NCBI GenBank assembly: GCA_023417265.1
Contig: JAEZFY010000194.1
Coordinates: 1-23,456, forward strand
Origin: Actinomycetes bacterium
Lineage (GTDB): Bacteria > Actinomycetota > Acidimicrobiia > Acidimicrobiales > Ilumatobacteraceae
Length of the DNA stretch: 23,456 nucleotides
Direction of reading: 5' to 3'
Shown: positions 6,957 through 15,053 of the stretch, in pieces
Layout of the letters: every line of letters begins with the position of its first letter
Position numbering within the stretch: position 1 is the first letter of the stretch
Made by a program: the position numbers and the translations under genes
Notes under the pieces: model-generated
Seen by the model: only the letters and a program-made list of their open reading frames with translations
The model's database searches: none
What the model was told of the DNA's origin: nothing

Positions 6957-8560
6957 CCGCCGCCGTCCTCACGATCGATCTCGGCACGTCGGGTCCCAAG
7001 GCTGCCCTGGTCGACGTCACCGGGACGCTGCTCGGTGCCGGGCGGGCACCGGTGCCCACCGAGTTCGGCCCGGACGGGGCGGCCGAGCAGGACCCCGAGG
7101 TCGTGTGGGAGGCCACCGTCGCCGCCACCCGGGCCGCGCTCGCGGCCGCCCCCGCCGGCACCCGGGTGGTGGCGGTGATCCCGTCCTCGCAGTACTCGTC
7201 GGTGGTCGCCGTCGACGCCGCTGGCCGGCCGACCCGCCCGATGGTGCTGTGGATGGACCAGCGCGGGTCGCCCAAGCGACTGCGTCGGCTCGGTGCGCCG
7301 CGCGCGAACCCGGTGCAGCTCGCCGATTGGTTCCGCCGCACCGGGTTGGCGCCGATCGAGTCGGGGATCACGCTCAACCACATCCGCTGGGTGCAGCTCG
7401 CCGAACCCGCCCGCTACGCCCGCACGACGGCATTCCTCGAACCGATGGACTACCTCGCCGTGCGGCTCAGCGGACGCGCTGCGGCGAACGCCTGCACGGC
7501 GTTGATGTACCTGCTCACCGACAACCGGACACCACGCCCGCAGGGCTGGGACCCGCGCCTCGTCGCGTACGCCGGCGTCGACGCCGCCAAGCTGCCCGAG
7601 TTGGTCGAGCCCGGCGCCGACCTCGGGCAGGTGTTGCCGACGGTCGCCGCCGAACTCGGCATCGACCCTGCCGCGCGTGTGCTCAGCGGGCTCAACGACA
7701 CCCAGTCGGGTGCGCTCGCCGCCGGTGCCGCCACGGGTACCACGGCGGCCGTGTCGATCGGCACGACGGCCGTGATCGCGGCCCGCTGCGACCGCCATCG
7801 GGCCGACCCGCGCACCACCGTGTTCGCGTCGCCCGGCCCGTGCCCGGCGCCCGGCGCGGGGTACCTGATGTCGGCCGAGAACGGCATCGCCGGTGGCGCC
7901 GTCGAGCACGCGTGGCAGTTGCTGGACGAAACGGCCGATCCGACGGTGCGCTACGCGGCGCTCAACCACGCCGCCGCCGCGGCACCACCGGGATCGGGCG
8001 GTGTGCTGTTCCTGCCGTGGCTGCGCGGCTCGCTCGCCCCGGCCGCCGACGGCAAGATGCGCGGTGGCTTCGTCAACGTCGGACTAGAGCACTCGCGGGC
8101 GCACCTCGCCCGGGCCCTCTTCGAGGGCACCGCGCTCAACCTGCGCTGGTTGCGGGCCCCCGCCGAGCGCTTCGCCGGCCGGCGCTTCGACAGCTTCAGC
8201 GTGTACGGCGGCGGGGCCCAAAGCGACGTGTGGTGTCAGGTCCTCGCCGACGTGCTCGCCGCCCCGGTGCGCCAGCTCGAGCACCCCGGCCACGCCAACT
8301 GCATCGGCGCCGCGTTGTTCGCGTTCGCCCGGCTCGGCGACCTCGACCCGTCGGCGATCGCCGATCGGGTGCGGGTGCGCCGGACCTACGATCCGACGCC
8401 GGGCACGGCGGCCGTGTACGACGAGTTGAGCGAACGCTTCCAACATGCCTTCCGCCAGACCAAGCCGCTGTTTCACGCCCTGCACGACGCTCGTCGGTTG
8501 TTGCGCGGCGCACCGGCAGCCCCGACCGACGTTGCCCCGATGAGCGGAGGACCGACATGA
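6953..8560 (+). CDS. FGGY-family carbohydrate kinase
   Basis: The product has 535 residues, normal for the FGGY family (xylulokinase, gluconokinase, glycerol kinase), which phosphorylates sugars or polyols with ATP. The N-terminal ATPase motif is VLTIDLGTSGPKAAL (about 5-19). VLSGLNDTQSGALAAG holds the likely catalytic base D249. AVSIGTTAVIAA and YGGGAQSDVWCQVLAD are the nucleotide-side and family-signature motifs of the second half. GTG 6953 is chosen because it begins directly before the first strand and overlaps the previous stop as GTGA. The last four bases overlap the next start (ATGA). I cannot name the substrate from sequence. Its place between two PLP lyases suggests it phosphorylates an alcohol group of a substrate or product of these enzymes. 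Confidence 0.9.
   Translation: MTAAVLTIDLGTSGPKAALVDVTGTLLGAGRAPVPTEFGPDGAAEQDPEVVWEATVAATRAALAAAPAGTRVVAVIPSSQYSSVVAVDAAGRPTRPMVLWMDQRGSPKRLRRLGAPRANPVQLADWFRRTGLAPIESGITLNHIRWVQLAEPARYARTTAFLEPMDYLAVRLSGRAAANACTALMYLLTDNRTPRPQGWDPRLVAYAGVDAAKLPELVEPGADLGQVLPTVAAELGIDPAARVLSGLNDTQSGALAAGAATGTTAAVSIGTTAVIAARCDRHRADPRTTVFASPGPCPAPGAGYLMSAENGIAGGAVEHAWQLLDETADPTVRYAALNHAAAAAPPGSGGVLFLPWLRGSLAPAADGKMRGGFVNVGLEHSRAHLARALFEGTALNLRWLRAPAERFAGRRFDSFSVYGGGAQSDVWCQVLADVLAAPVRQLEHPGHANCIGAALFAFARLGDLDPSAIADRVRVRRTYDPTPGTAAVYDELSERFQHAFRQTKPLFHALHDARRLLRGAPAAPTDVAPMSGGPT
8546..8550 (+). promoter_or_regulatory. Shine-Dalgarno site inside the kinase gene
   Basis: GGAGG lies 6 nt before ATG 8557 and is embedded in the end of the kinase reading frame. 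It supports that start and indicates that the S1P-lyase-like gene can initiate independently as well as by translational coupling through the ATGA overlap. Confidence 0.75.
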
Positions 8561-9960
8561 GCTCCCTGTATCCCTACGCCGAGCGTTACGGCGTCCTCGA
8601 CCGGATCCCGGCCGTCGGGTTGCCGCCCGAGGAGATCCGCCGGCAGCTCGTCGAGATGGCGGCCGCTGAGGACGCCGTCTGGGAGAGCGGCAAGGTGTCG
8701 GGCACGATGTACTGCGGCGACCACGGCCACTACGAGTTCCTGAACGAGATGTTCGGGTTGTATTCGCACGTCAACGTGCTCCAGCGCGACATCTGCCCAT
8801 CGATGAGCCGCTTCGAGAGCGAGATCATCGCGATGACGCTGGCGATGCTGCACGGCGAGGCAGTGACCCGCCACGATCCGGACCAGCAGGCGTGCGGCAC
8901 GATCGGCTCGGGCGGATCGGAGAGCATTCTGCACGCGGTGCTCGCCTACCGCGACTGGGCCCGCGCCGAGAAGGGCATCCGGCACGCGCAGATGATCCTC
9001 CCCGACACGGCTCACACGGCGTTCCTGAAGGGTGCCCACGTGTTCGACGTCGAGGTCGTCCGCGCCCCGACCGACCCGGTGACGACGCTGGTCGACGTCG
9101 ACTTCGTGCGCGCCGCGATCAACGAGAACACGGCGATGCTTGTCGGCTCGGCCGGCAACTACCCGTACGGAACGATCGACCCGATCGGCGAGCTGTCCGA
9201 CCTGGCGGTCGAGCACGGGCTCGGGTTGCACGTCGACGGGTGCCTCGGCGGGTTCATCCTCCCGTGGGGCGAGCGGCTCGGCTACGACATCCCGGTCTGG
9301 GACTTCCGCCTGCCCGGCGTGACGTCGATCTCCGCCGACACCCACAAGTACGGCTACGGCTTGAAGGGCACCTCCGTGCTCGCGTGGCGGGACAAGAGCT
9401 TGCGGAAGTACCACTACTACGCCGAGCCGGCGTGGAAGGGCGGGCTGTACGCGTCGGCCGGGTTGGCCGGGTCGCGTTCGGGTGGGCTCGTCGCCGCGAC
9501 GTGGGCGGCGATGGCGTCGCTCGGTGAGGCCGGCTACCTCGAGCGGGCGCGGGCGATCTTCGCCACCTCGTTCGCCATGCAGGACGTCGTCCGCGGTCAT
9601 CCGGAGCTGCGCCTGATGGGCGACCCGACGTTCTGCTTCTCGTTCACGTCGGACAACTTCGACGTGTACCACGTCAACGACGCGATGAAAGAGCGCGGGT
9701 GGCGCTTCAACGGCCAGCAGCTGCCGAGCGCGATCCACATGTGCGTCACCGGGCCGCAGACCCAGCCCGGTGTCGTCGACGCCTTCGCCACCGACCTTGC
9801 CGACGCCGTGGCCTACGCCCACGCCCATGCCGGCGAGCAGCCCCGCAGCGGCTCCCACTACGGCGGGGCGGGGACGTTCGAGGAACAGGTCGACCAGACG
9901 ATCGCCGGCATGTACTGGTACCTCGACGTCACCCAGGACGGCCCGGCGGGAGCGCCGTAG
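8557..9960 (+). CDS. Sphingosine-1-phosphate lyase-like PLP-dependent enzyme
   Basis: This is a 467-residue group II decarboxylase-fold PLP enzyme. It resembles sphingosine-1-phosphate lyases (Dpl1/SGPL1) more than glutamate decarboxylases. Key stretches are KVSGTMYCGDHGHYEF (about 46-61), FGLYSHVNVLQRD, PSMSRFESEIIAM, the phosphate-binding GTIGSGGSES (about 114-123), HVDGCLGGF with the cofactor aspartate D227, and SADTHKYGYGLKGTS with the Schiff-base lysine K264. Known members split phosphorylated long-chain bases into phosphoethanolamine and a fatty aldehyde. This protein lacks the N-terminal membrane helix of the eukaryotic enzymes, as do bacterial ones, and should be cytosolic. It overlaps the kinase by 4 bp and the transporter gene by 1 bp. 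Substrate identity in this organism is unknown. Confidence 0.88.
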   Translation: MSSLYPYAERYGVLDRIPAVGLPPEEIRRQLVEMAAAEDAVWESGKVSGTMYCGDHGHYEFLNEMFGLYSHVNVLQRDICPSMSRFESEIIAMTLAMLHGEAVTRHDPDQQACGTIGSGGSESILHAVLAYRDWARAEKGIRHAQMILPDTAHTAFLKGAHVFDVEVVRAPTDPVTTLVDVDFVRAAINENTAMLVGSAGNYPYGTIDPIGELSDLAVEHGLGLHVDGCLGGFILPWGERLGYDIPVWDFRLPGVTSISADTHKYGYGLKGTSVLAWRDKSLRKYHYYAEPAWKGGLYASAGLAGSRSGGLVAATWAAMASLGEAGYLERARAIFATSFAMQDVVRGHPELRLMGDPTFCFSFTSDNFDVYHVNDAMKERGWRFNGQQLPSAIHMCVTGPQTQPGVVDAFATDLADAVAYAHAHAGEQPRSGSHYGGAGTFEEQVDQTIAGMYWYLDVTQDGPAGAP

Positions 9961-10649
9961 TGAGCGAGCCGGCTGCCCTCGCGGCGCGCCTCAACTGGCT
10001 GCGCGCCGGCGTGCTCGGCGCCAACGACGGGGTGATCTCGACGGCCGGGCTGGTGATCGGTGTCGCCGCCGCCACCACCGAGCGCGCGGCGGTCGCCACC
10101 GCCGGGATTGCCGGACTGGTCGCCGGGGCGGTGTCGATGGCGCTCGGAGAGTACGTGTCGGTGAGCACCCAGCGCGACAGCGAACGAGCCATCGTCGAAC
10201 AGGAACAACGCGACCAGGCCGAATCACCCGAAGAGGAGCACGAGCGGCTGATCCTGTTCCTCGTGGGCCGCGGCCTGTCGTACGACGTCGCCCACGCGGC
10301 GGTGCACCAGCTCGAGGCCCACGACCCGGTTGGCGAGCACCTCCGGATCGAGTACGGCATCCATCCCGACGGGCTCGCCAACCCGTGGGCGGCGGCGTTC
10401 TCGTCGGCGGTCGCGTTCATCGTCGGCGCCCTGCTGCCGCTGGTGGCCGTGATCATCCCACCGGCCGACTGGCGGGTCCCGGTGACGTTCGTGGCGGTCC
10501 TGCTCGGGCTGTGTCTCACCGGATTCGTCAGCGCCCGCTTGAGCAACTCCCATCCGGCGCGCCCGATGGTGCGACTCGTCGCCGGTGGCGCGGCGGCGAT
10601 GGTGGTCACGTATGCGATCGGGCAGCTGCTCGGCACCACGGTCGTCTGA
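9960..10649 (+). CDS. VIT1/CCC1-family metal transporter
   Basis: The product has 229 residues with the hallmark motifs of the vacuolar iron transporter family: LGANDGVIST (about 19-28) in the first helix and MALGEYVSVSTQRD (about 60-73) in the second. A charged cytoplasmic stretch rich in Glu (about 72-100) follows; in plant VIT1 this region is the metal-binding domain. Three more hydrophobic segments complete the five expected. Family members move Fe2+ or Mn2+ out of the cytosol in exchange for protons. GTG 9960 uses the last base of the preceding TAG (TAGTG), so the gene is the tail of the operon. It converges with the Mn2+ transporter gene, whose stop is 11 bp away. Confidence 0.9.
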   Translation: MSEPAALAARLNWLRAGVLGANDGVISTAGLVIGVAAATTERAAVATAGIAGLVAGAVSMALGEYVSVSTQRDSERAIVEQEQRDQAESPEEEHERLILFLVGRGLSYDVAHAAVHQLEAHDPVGEHLRIEYGIHPDGLANPWAAAFSSAVAFIVGALLPLVAVIIPPADWRVPVTFVAVLLGLCLTGFVSARLSNSHPARPMVRLVAGGAAAMVVTYAIGQLLGTTVV

Positions 10650-10660
10650 TCGGGCGCGGC

Positions 10661-11242
10661 TCAGCCGAGTGCGGCGTCGACGATCAGCCACAGGCCGAAC
10701 ACGACGAACGTGACCGCGGCGCCGATCTTGATCGTCCGCTCCGGCAGTCGCGCCCCGAGTTGCTGGCCGACGACGATCGCCAACGCGTCGGCGGCGACCA
10801 TGCCGAGCGTCGAACCGAGCCACGTCCCGAACATCCCCACCGCGTCGGCGTTGTCGGCGGCCAACGTGACGGTGGCGAGCATCGTCTTGTCGCCGAGCTC
10901 GGCGAGGAAGAACGCCCCGGCCACGCTGAAGAACACGCTGCGCTGCACCCGCCCGGCCTTGGCGACGTCGTCGTCGTCGAGCGTGTCGCCGCGCAGCGTC
11001 CACGCCGCGAACGCCAGGAAGGCGATGCCGGCGACGATCGAGATCACGCGGGTGGGGAGGGCGACGCCGAGGCCGGCGCCGAGGGCGACACTGGCAAGGT
11101 GCACGACCGCGGTCGCGGCGGTGATGGCCAGCAGGATCGTGACCGCTCGGTAGCGGGCGGCGAACGTCATCGCCATCAGTTGGCTCTTGTCGCCCAGCTC
11201 GGCGACGAAGATCAGCCCGAAGCTGATGAGGAATGCGTTCAC
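10661..11242 (-). CDS. GDT1/UPF0016 family Mn2+ (Ca2+) transporter
   Basis: The product has 193 residues and six predicted membrane helices in two homologous halves. Each half carries the family motif E-L-G-D-K-S/T (ELGDKS at 15-20, ELGDKT at 115-120), which supplies the metal-coordinating acidic residues. Bacterial members (MneA, Mnx) export Mn2+. GTG 11242 is selected because it begins at the first helix (VNAFLISFGLIFVAELGDKS) and has a GGAG ribosome-binding site 5 nt upstream. The frame stays open to 11368, but that extension is the leader RNA, which contains a manganese-riboswitch motif. The gene converges on the VIT-family gene with an 11-bp gap. Confidence 0.92.
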   Translation of the reverse strand: MNAFLISFGLIFVAELGDKSQLMAMTFAARYRAVTILLAITAATAVVHLASVALGAGLGVALPTRVISIVAGIAFLAFAAWTLRGDTLDDDDVAKAGRVQRSVFFSVAGAFFLAELGDKTMLATVTLAADNADAVGMFGTWLGSTLGMVAADALAIVVGQQLGARLPERTIKIGAAVTFVVFGLWLIVDAALG

Positions 11243-11247
11243 GGTGA

Positions 11248-11251
11248 CTCC
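11248..11251 (-). promoter_or_regulatory. Ribosome-binding site of the Mn2+ transporter gene
   Basis: On the minus strand GGAG is followed by five bases (TCACC) and the GTG start at 11242. It decides the start of this gene and lies at the end of the riboswitch leader, where access to it could be controlled. Confidence 0.65.
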
Positions 11252-11294
11252 GCTCGGTTGGGGCCCGGCCGGGAAGCTCCGTGGGGAACGCCTC

Positions 11295-11320
11295 GGCCGG
11301 GCATCGTGTGATGCCTGGCC
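11295..11320 (-). promoter_or_regulatory. Candidate riboswitch expression-platform hairpin
   Basis: On the minus strand GGCC-A-GGCATC-ACAC-GATGCC-C-GGCC folds into a strong hairpin. Its first four bases (GGCC, 11317-11320) are also the last bases of the closing stem P1 of the aptamer, so P1 and this hairpin cannot both form fully. That mutual exclusion is what an expression platform needs. No U-tract follows, so control by translation or Rho-dependent termination is more likely than an intrinsic terminator. Confidence 0.5.
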
Positions 11321-11412
11321 GAAGGTCTTGCTCGCCCGCATGCGGGCCCGGGGACCGGGGCTCATCACCCAGCGTGTCGATCCTCCGGCAAACGGAGCTA
11401 CTCCCCTTCGCC
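11317..11412 (-). ncRNA. yybP-ykoY manganese riboswitch (aptamer)
   Basis: The leader of the GDT1-family gene, read on the minus strand, contains the two most conserved pieces of the yybP-ykoY family: AAGGGGAGTAGC (11397-11408) and GCAAGACCTTCGGCC (about 11317-11331). The flanks GGCGAAGG and CCTTCGGCC pair to make P1. A small stem CTCCG-TTTGC-CGGAG (11383-11397) and GC-rich central stems lie between, as expected. This family binds Mn2+ and typically controls Mn2+ exporters, including UPF0016 proteins, which matches the gene downstream. Its 5' end is only about 24 bp from the start codon of the divergent gene, so its promoter probably overlaps that gene's 5' end. Confidence 0.85.
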
Positions 11413-11435
11413 ACCGGGCACGTTAGCGTCGCAGC

Positions 11436-12323
11436 GTGGCTGCACCTCAACCGGTCGATCTCGTCACCGGGGCGTTCGGCAACACAGGTTCGGCGATCTC
11501 GGCCGGCCTCGTGGCGCAAGGCCGCCACGTGCGCACGCTCACCGGGCGCGTGGCGGCGGGGGCGGGGCCGATCGAGGTGCACGGCTGGAACGCCATTACC
11601 ACCGCCTTCGACGGTGTCGACACGTTCTACAACACGTTCTGGATGCGCACCGGCAACCCGGGTTCGGGCGGCCGCGACTACTCGCAGGCACTCGATCGTT
11701 CGCATGCGCTGGTGGCTGCGGCGACGGCCGCCGGGGTGCGCCGGATCGTGCACCTGTCGGTCGCCCATGCCGATCATCCCGACGCCGCCGAGTACCCGTA
11801 CTTCGCCGCCAAGACCGACGTCGAGGCCGCCGTCCGGGCCACCGGCATCGCCCATACGATCGTGCGTCCGGCGCTGATCTTCGGCGGCGGGCCCGGCCTC
11901 GTCGAGCAGCTCGCCGGGGTGCTGCGACGCGTGCCGGTGATGGGCATCGCCGGTGACGGCAGCTACCGCATCCGCCCGGTCCACGTCGACGACGTCGCCC
12001 GGCTCTGCCTCGCCCACCCCGACGGCATCGTCGACGCGGTCGGCCCCGATCGGCCCACCTACGAGGAGTTCGTCCGCGCCGTCGCCGCCGCACTCGGGAC
12101 GCGACGCCTGTTCGTGCATCTGCCGACGGGGATGGTCGTCGCCGCCGGGCGCGTGCTCGGAAAGCTCGCCCGCCAGGAACTCGTGACCGCCGACGAACTG
12201 CGCTCCACCGTGGCCGGCCTGGCCGACACGGACGGCCCGCCCACGGGCACGCGCAGCGTGCTCGCCTGGGTCGCCGAGCAGGGCCGGGCGCTCGGGCGCG
12301 GTGCCCCGGCCGACGCCCGCTAG
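11436..12323 (+). CDS. NmrA-like NAD(P)-binding oxidoreductase
   Basis: The 295-residue atypical short-chain dehydrogenase has a Rossmann fold. The dinucleotide-binding motif is VTGAFGNTGSAI (about 10-21). It continues with GVRRIVHLSVAHAD, a YFAAKTDVEAAVR stretch near the canonical YxxxK position, TIVRPALIFGGG, and YRIRPVHVDDVARL. The pattern fits NmrA/NDUFA9-like proteins that sense NAD(P)H or reduce quinones and other small molecules; the substrate is not visible. The start is GTG 11436. It is divergent from the riboswitch-controlled gene. Its TAG (12321-12323) overlaps the stop of the converging GGDEF-EAL gene within the palindrome CTAG. Confidence 0.88.
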   Translation: MAAPQPVDLVTGAFGNTGSAISAGLVAQGRHVRTLTGRVAAGAGPIEVHGWNAITTAFDGVDTFYNTFWMRTGNPGSGGRDYSQALDRSHALVAAATAAGVRRIVHLSVAHADHPDAAEYPYFAAKTDVEAAVRATGIAHTIVRPALIFGGGPGLVEQLAGVLRRVPVMGIAGDGSYRIRPVHVDDVARLCLAHPDGIVDAVGPDRPTYEEFVRAVAAALGTRRLFVHLPTGMVVAAGRVLGKLARQELVTADELRSTVAGLADTDGPPTGTRSVLAWVAEQGRALGRGAPADAR

Positions 12324-14989
12324 ATCGAGGCCGCGTCGAGCGCGAGCCGGCTCACCAGATCCTCGGCGAGTTCGCGCGACAGCGGGTGCGCGAACAGGTA
12401 CCCCTGCCCGTAGTCGCATTGTTCGTCGCGCAGGCTGGCGAGCTGGTCGCGGCCTTCGATGCCCTCGGCCACCGTCGCCAGCTCGAGTGTCCGCCCGAGG
12501 TCGAGCAGGCCGCGCACGATCGCGGGTACCTGGGCGCGGTCGGTGATCGCGTTGATGAACGAACGGTCGATCTTGATGATGTCGATGGGGAACTGGCGGA
12601 GGTAGCTGAGCGACGAGTAGCCGGTGCCGAAGTCGTCGATCGCCAGCCGCACACCGAGGTCGCGCAACTGCATCAGTCGGGCGGCGGCCACGTCGGGGTC
12701 CTCCACGAGTGCCGATTCGGTCATCTCGAGCACGAGTTTGCGGGCGTCGAGCCCCGCCCGTTCGAGCGCCGCCGAGACCCTCCTCACGAGGGCCGGGTCG
12801 GAGATCTGGCGCGCCGACAGGTTGACCGACATCGTCGGGCGCACCTCCGGGAAGACGCGCTGCCAGCGGGCGGCGGTGCGGCACGCTTCGTCGAGCACCC
12901 ACTCGCCGATCTTGATGATCGACCCGCTCGCCTCGGCGATCGGCACGAACACGTCGGGCGGTATCTGGCCGCGGATCGGATGGTGCCAACGCAGCAACGC
13001 TTCGAAGCCGACGATCGTCTCCGTTTCGAGGCGCACGACCGGCTGGTACACGAGCCGCAACTCGCCGCGCTCGATGACGTGCTCGAGGTCGGCGCGCAGC
13101 TCGCTCTGTTCGATCGCGGCCGCGCGCATGTCGGCTTCGTAGACGGTCCAGCGGGCCTTCCCCGCGGCCTTCGACCGGTACATCGCGATGTCGGCGTCGC
13201 GCAGCAGCGTCTCGGCGGTCGCGTCGTGGCTGGCGATCGCCACACCGATGCTGGCCGACAAGGTGAGCTCGTGGTCACCGAGCCGGAACGGCTGAGACAG
13301 TTCTTGGAGCACCCGCTCGGCTGCGGTCGTCGCTTCGTCGAGCGGGTCGTGGGCGCACTCGATGAGGATCGCGAACTCGTCGCCGCCGAATCTGGCCACG
13401 GTGTCGGAGTCGCGCAGCACGGCCGCCAGCCGCGCCGCGACCTGTTGCAGGAGCTGGTCGCCGACGCCGTGACCGAATCGGTCGTTGGCCGACTTGAAGC
13501 CGTCGACGTCGAGGAAGATCACCGCCGTGCCGCGCCCGCGTGCGGACTGCAGCGTGTGACTGACGCGCTCGTTGAAGAGCGCTCGGTTGGGTAGCCCGGT
13601 GAGTGCGTCGTGGAACGCCTGATGGGCGAGCTCGCGCTCGGCGAGCTTGCGTTCGGTGACTTCGTAGAGGTTGAGGACCACCCCGCCGATCGTCGGGTCG
13701 TGGCGCAGGTTGACGGTGCGCAGGTGGAACCACCGCGGCCGGCCCTCGTGGTCGGGGATCTCGAGGTCGGACTCGGCGCGCGCACCGGGCGTGGCCCAGA
13801 GCCGCTCGAGCTCACTGCGCAGACGCTCGCGCTGGTCGGCGGGGAGCGCCTCGATCACGTCGGCGCCGGGTGCCCCAAGGTCGTCACGGCCGAACATCTC
13901 AGCCAGCTGGACGGAGGCCGTGCGCGTGCACCCCGAGCGGTCGATCACGACGACCGCGTCGAACGAGTTGTTGGCGAGCACACGGTGGTAGTGCTCGCGC
14001 TCGACGATCCGACGTTCTTGCGCGTCGCGGGCACGCATCAGGCGCGTGTTGCGCAGATACGCGCACACCACCAGCACCACCATCGCCAGGCTGAGCGAGA
14101 GCACGTTCTCTTCGAGACCCTCGGCGTGGGCGAGCACGTGCAGGCCCGGCGGGATCAGCAGCGGCACGAGGTTGACGAGGATGCGCGCCGCGCCGACCGA
14201 GCGCTCGGGCCGGTCGAGCACGTCCTCGGTGCCGCTCGGTACGGCTACCGCCGCGGCGAGGGCACCGGCACCGAGCATCCACCCGGCGTCGAGCCAGGCC
14301 GTCAGAGCACCCTCCTCGCGCAGGTAGCCGATGTCGGCGAGCAGCCAGCACGCCGCACCGGTGAGCAGGAACGCTCCGGTTCGTCCGCGCAGCCGGCCGG
14401 TGGTGAGCGCGCTGAGGATCGCCGCGAGCAGCACCGCGTCGAGCACCGGGTAGGACACCCACACGAGACGTACGCCCGGCGATACGGACGTGTCGTCGAG
14501 GGTTGCCCCGAGGTCGACGAGGTGATCGATCACGACGAGCGCGACGGTCGTGAACGTGACCAGGTCGATCAGCCCGTCCACGTCGGGCGTGCGCCACCAG
14601 CGGGTGTGCGTCGACCGTCCGAGGACCGCCGAGATCAGCAGGACATAGGACGCGAGGTAGAAGACATCGGCCACCGACACGTCAGGCTCGTTGTCGACGG
14701 CCGCGATCACCTCCCAGACGAGGTCGGCGAACCCGCTCGCGGCCACGGAGGCGGCCAGCAGCACCAGCCCGCGGCGGGCGGTGTGGTCGTGACCGGCGAG
14801 GAACACGAACGCGGCCACGCCGGCGCCGGCGGCGGCGGCGAGGTAGGCGACGTCAGCGACCGCGCCCGCCCGCTGCACCAGACGGACGACGACCAGGGCG
14901 ATGATGAACGCGATCCACCCGGAGAGCGGCGCCCACGGGTGATGGCGCGTCGGGGTCGCGTCGGGGCCTGCCGAGATCTTGATCAACAC
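12320..14989 (-). CDS. Membrane PAS-GGDEF-EAL protein (c-di-GMP turnover)
   Basis: The product has 889 residues. The N-terminal third has about nine to ten membrane segments (about 21-315), a probable sensor. A PAS domain follows (about 333-450, with FDAVVVIDRSG). The GGDEF domain (about 455-618) keeps an intact RFGGDEF (GGDEF at 535-539) and an upstream RDSD (526-529), the spacing of an inhibitory RxxD site. The EAL domain (about 630-885) keeps FEALLRW (E663), N723, E755, DDFGTGYSSL (785-794), K806 and E842. Both cyclase and phosphodiesterase residues therefore look complete. The start is GTG 14989, with TTG one codon later as an alternative. It lies 64 bp downstream of the kinase gene on the same strand and may be co-transcribed. 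Confidence 0.93.
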   Translation of the reverse strand: MLIKISAGPDATPTRHHPWAPLSGWIAFIIALVVVRLVQRAGAVADVAYLAAAAGAGVAAFVFLAGHDHTARRGLVLLAASVAASGFADLVWEVIAAVDNEPDVSVADVFYLASYVLLISAVLGRSTHTRWWRTPDVDGLIDLVTFTTVALVVIDHLVDLGATLDDTSVSPGVRLVWVSYPVLDAVLLAAILSALTTGRLRGRTGAFLLTGAACWLLADIGYLREEGALTAWLDAGWMLGAGALAAAVAVPSGTEDVLDRPERSVGAARILVNLVPLLIPPGLHVLAHAEGLEENVLSLSLAMVVLVVCAYLRNTRLMRARDAQERRIVEREHYHRVLANNSFDAVVVIDRSGCTRTASVQLAEMFGRDDLGAPGADVIEALPADQRERLRSELERLWATPGARAESDLEIPDHEGRPRWFHLRTVNLRHDPTIGGVVLNLYEVTERKLAERELAHQAFHDALTGLPNRALFNERVSHTLQSARGRGTAVIFLDVDGFKSANDRFGHGVGDQLLQQVAARLAAVLRDSDTVARFGGDEFAILIECAHDPLDEATTAAERVLQELSQPFRLGDHELTLSASIGVAIASHDATAETLLRDADIAMYRSKAAGKARWTVYEADMRAAAIEQSELRADLEHVIERGELRLVYQPVVRLETETIVGFEALLRWHHPIRGQIPPDVFVPIAEASGSIIKIGEWVLDEACRTAARWQRVFPEVRPTMSVNLSARQISDPALVRRVSAALERAGLDARKLVLEMTESALVEDPDVAAARLMQLRDLGVRLAIDDFGTGYSSLSYLRQFPIDIIKIDRSFINAITDRAQVPAIVRGLLDLGRTLELATVAEGIEGRDQLASLRDEQCDYGQGYLFAHPLSRELAEDLVSRLALDAASI

Positions 14990-15053
14990 CGCAGGACCTA
15001 TCGGTCACCGGACCGGGCCGGATGAGCCTCCGTGCGTCAATTCTTGCGGCGTC

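Noticed and set aside
7105..8556. N-terminal extension of the S1P-lyase-like frame to 951 codons
   Set aside because: The extension is the out-of-frame shadow of the FGGY kinase. A Shine-Dalgarno site and ATG at 8557 mark the real start.
10224..12989. A 921-codon minus-strand frame
   Set aside because: It runs antisense or out of frame through the VIT, GDT1, NmrA and EAL genes, all of which have clear family motifs. The translation is compositionally biased.
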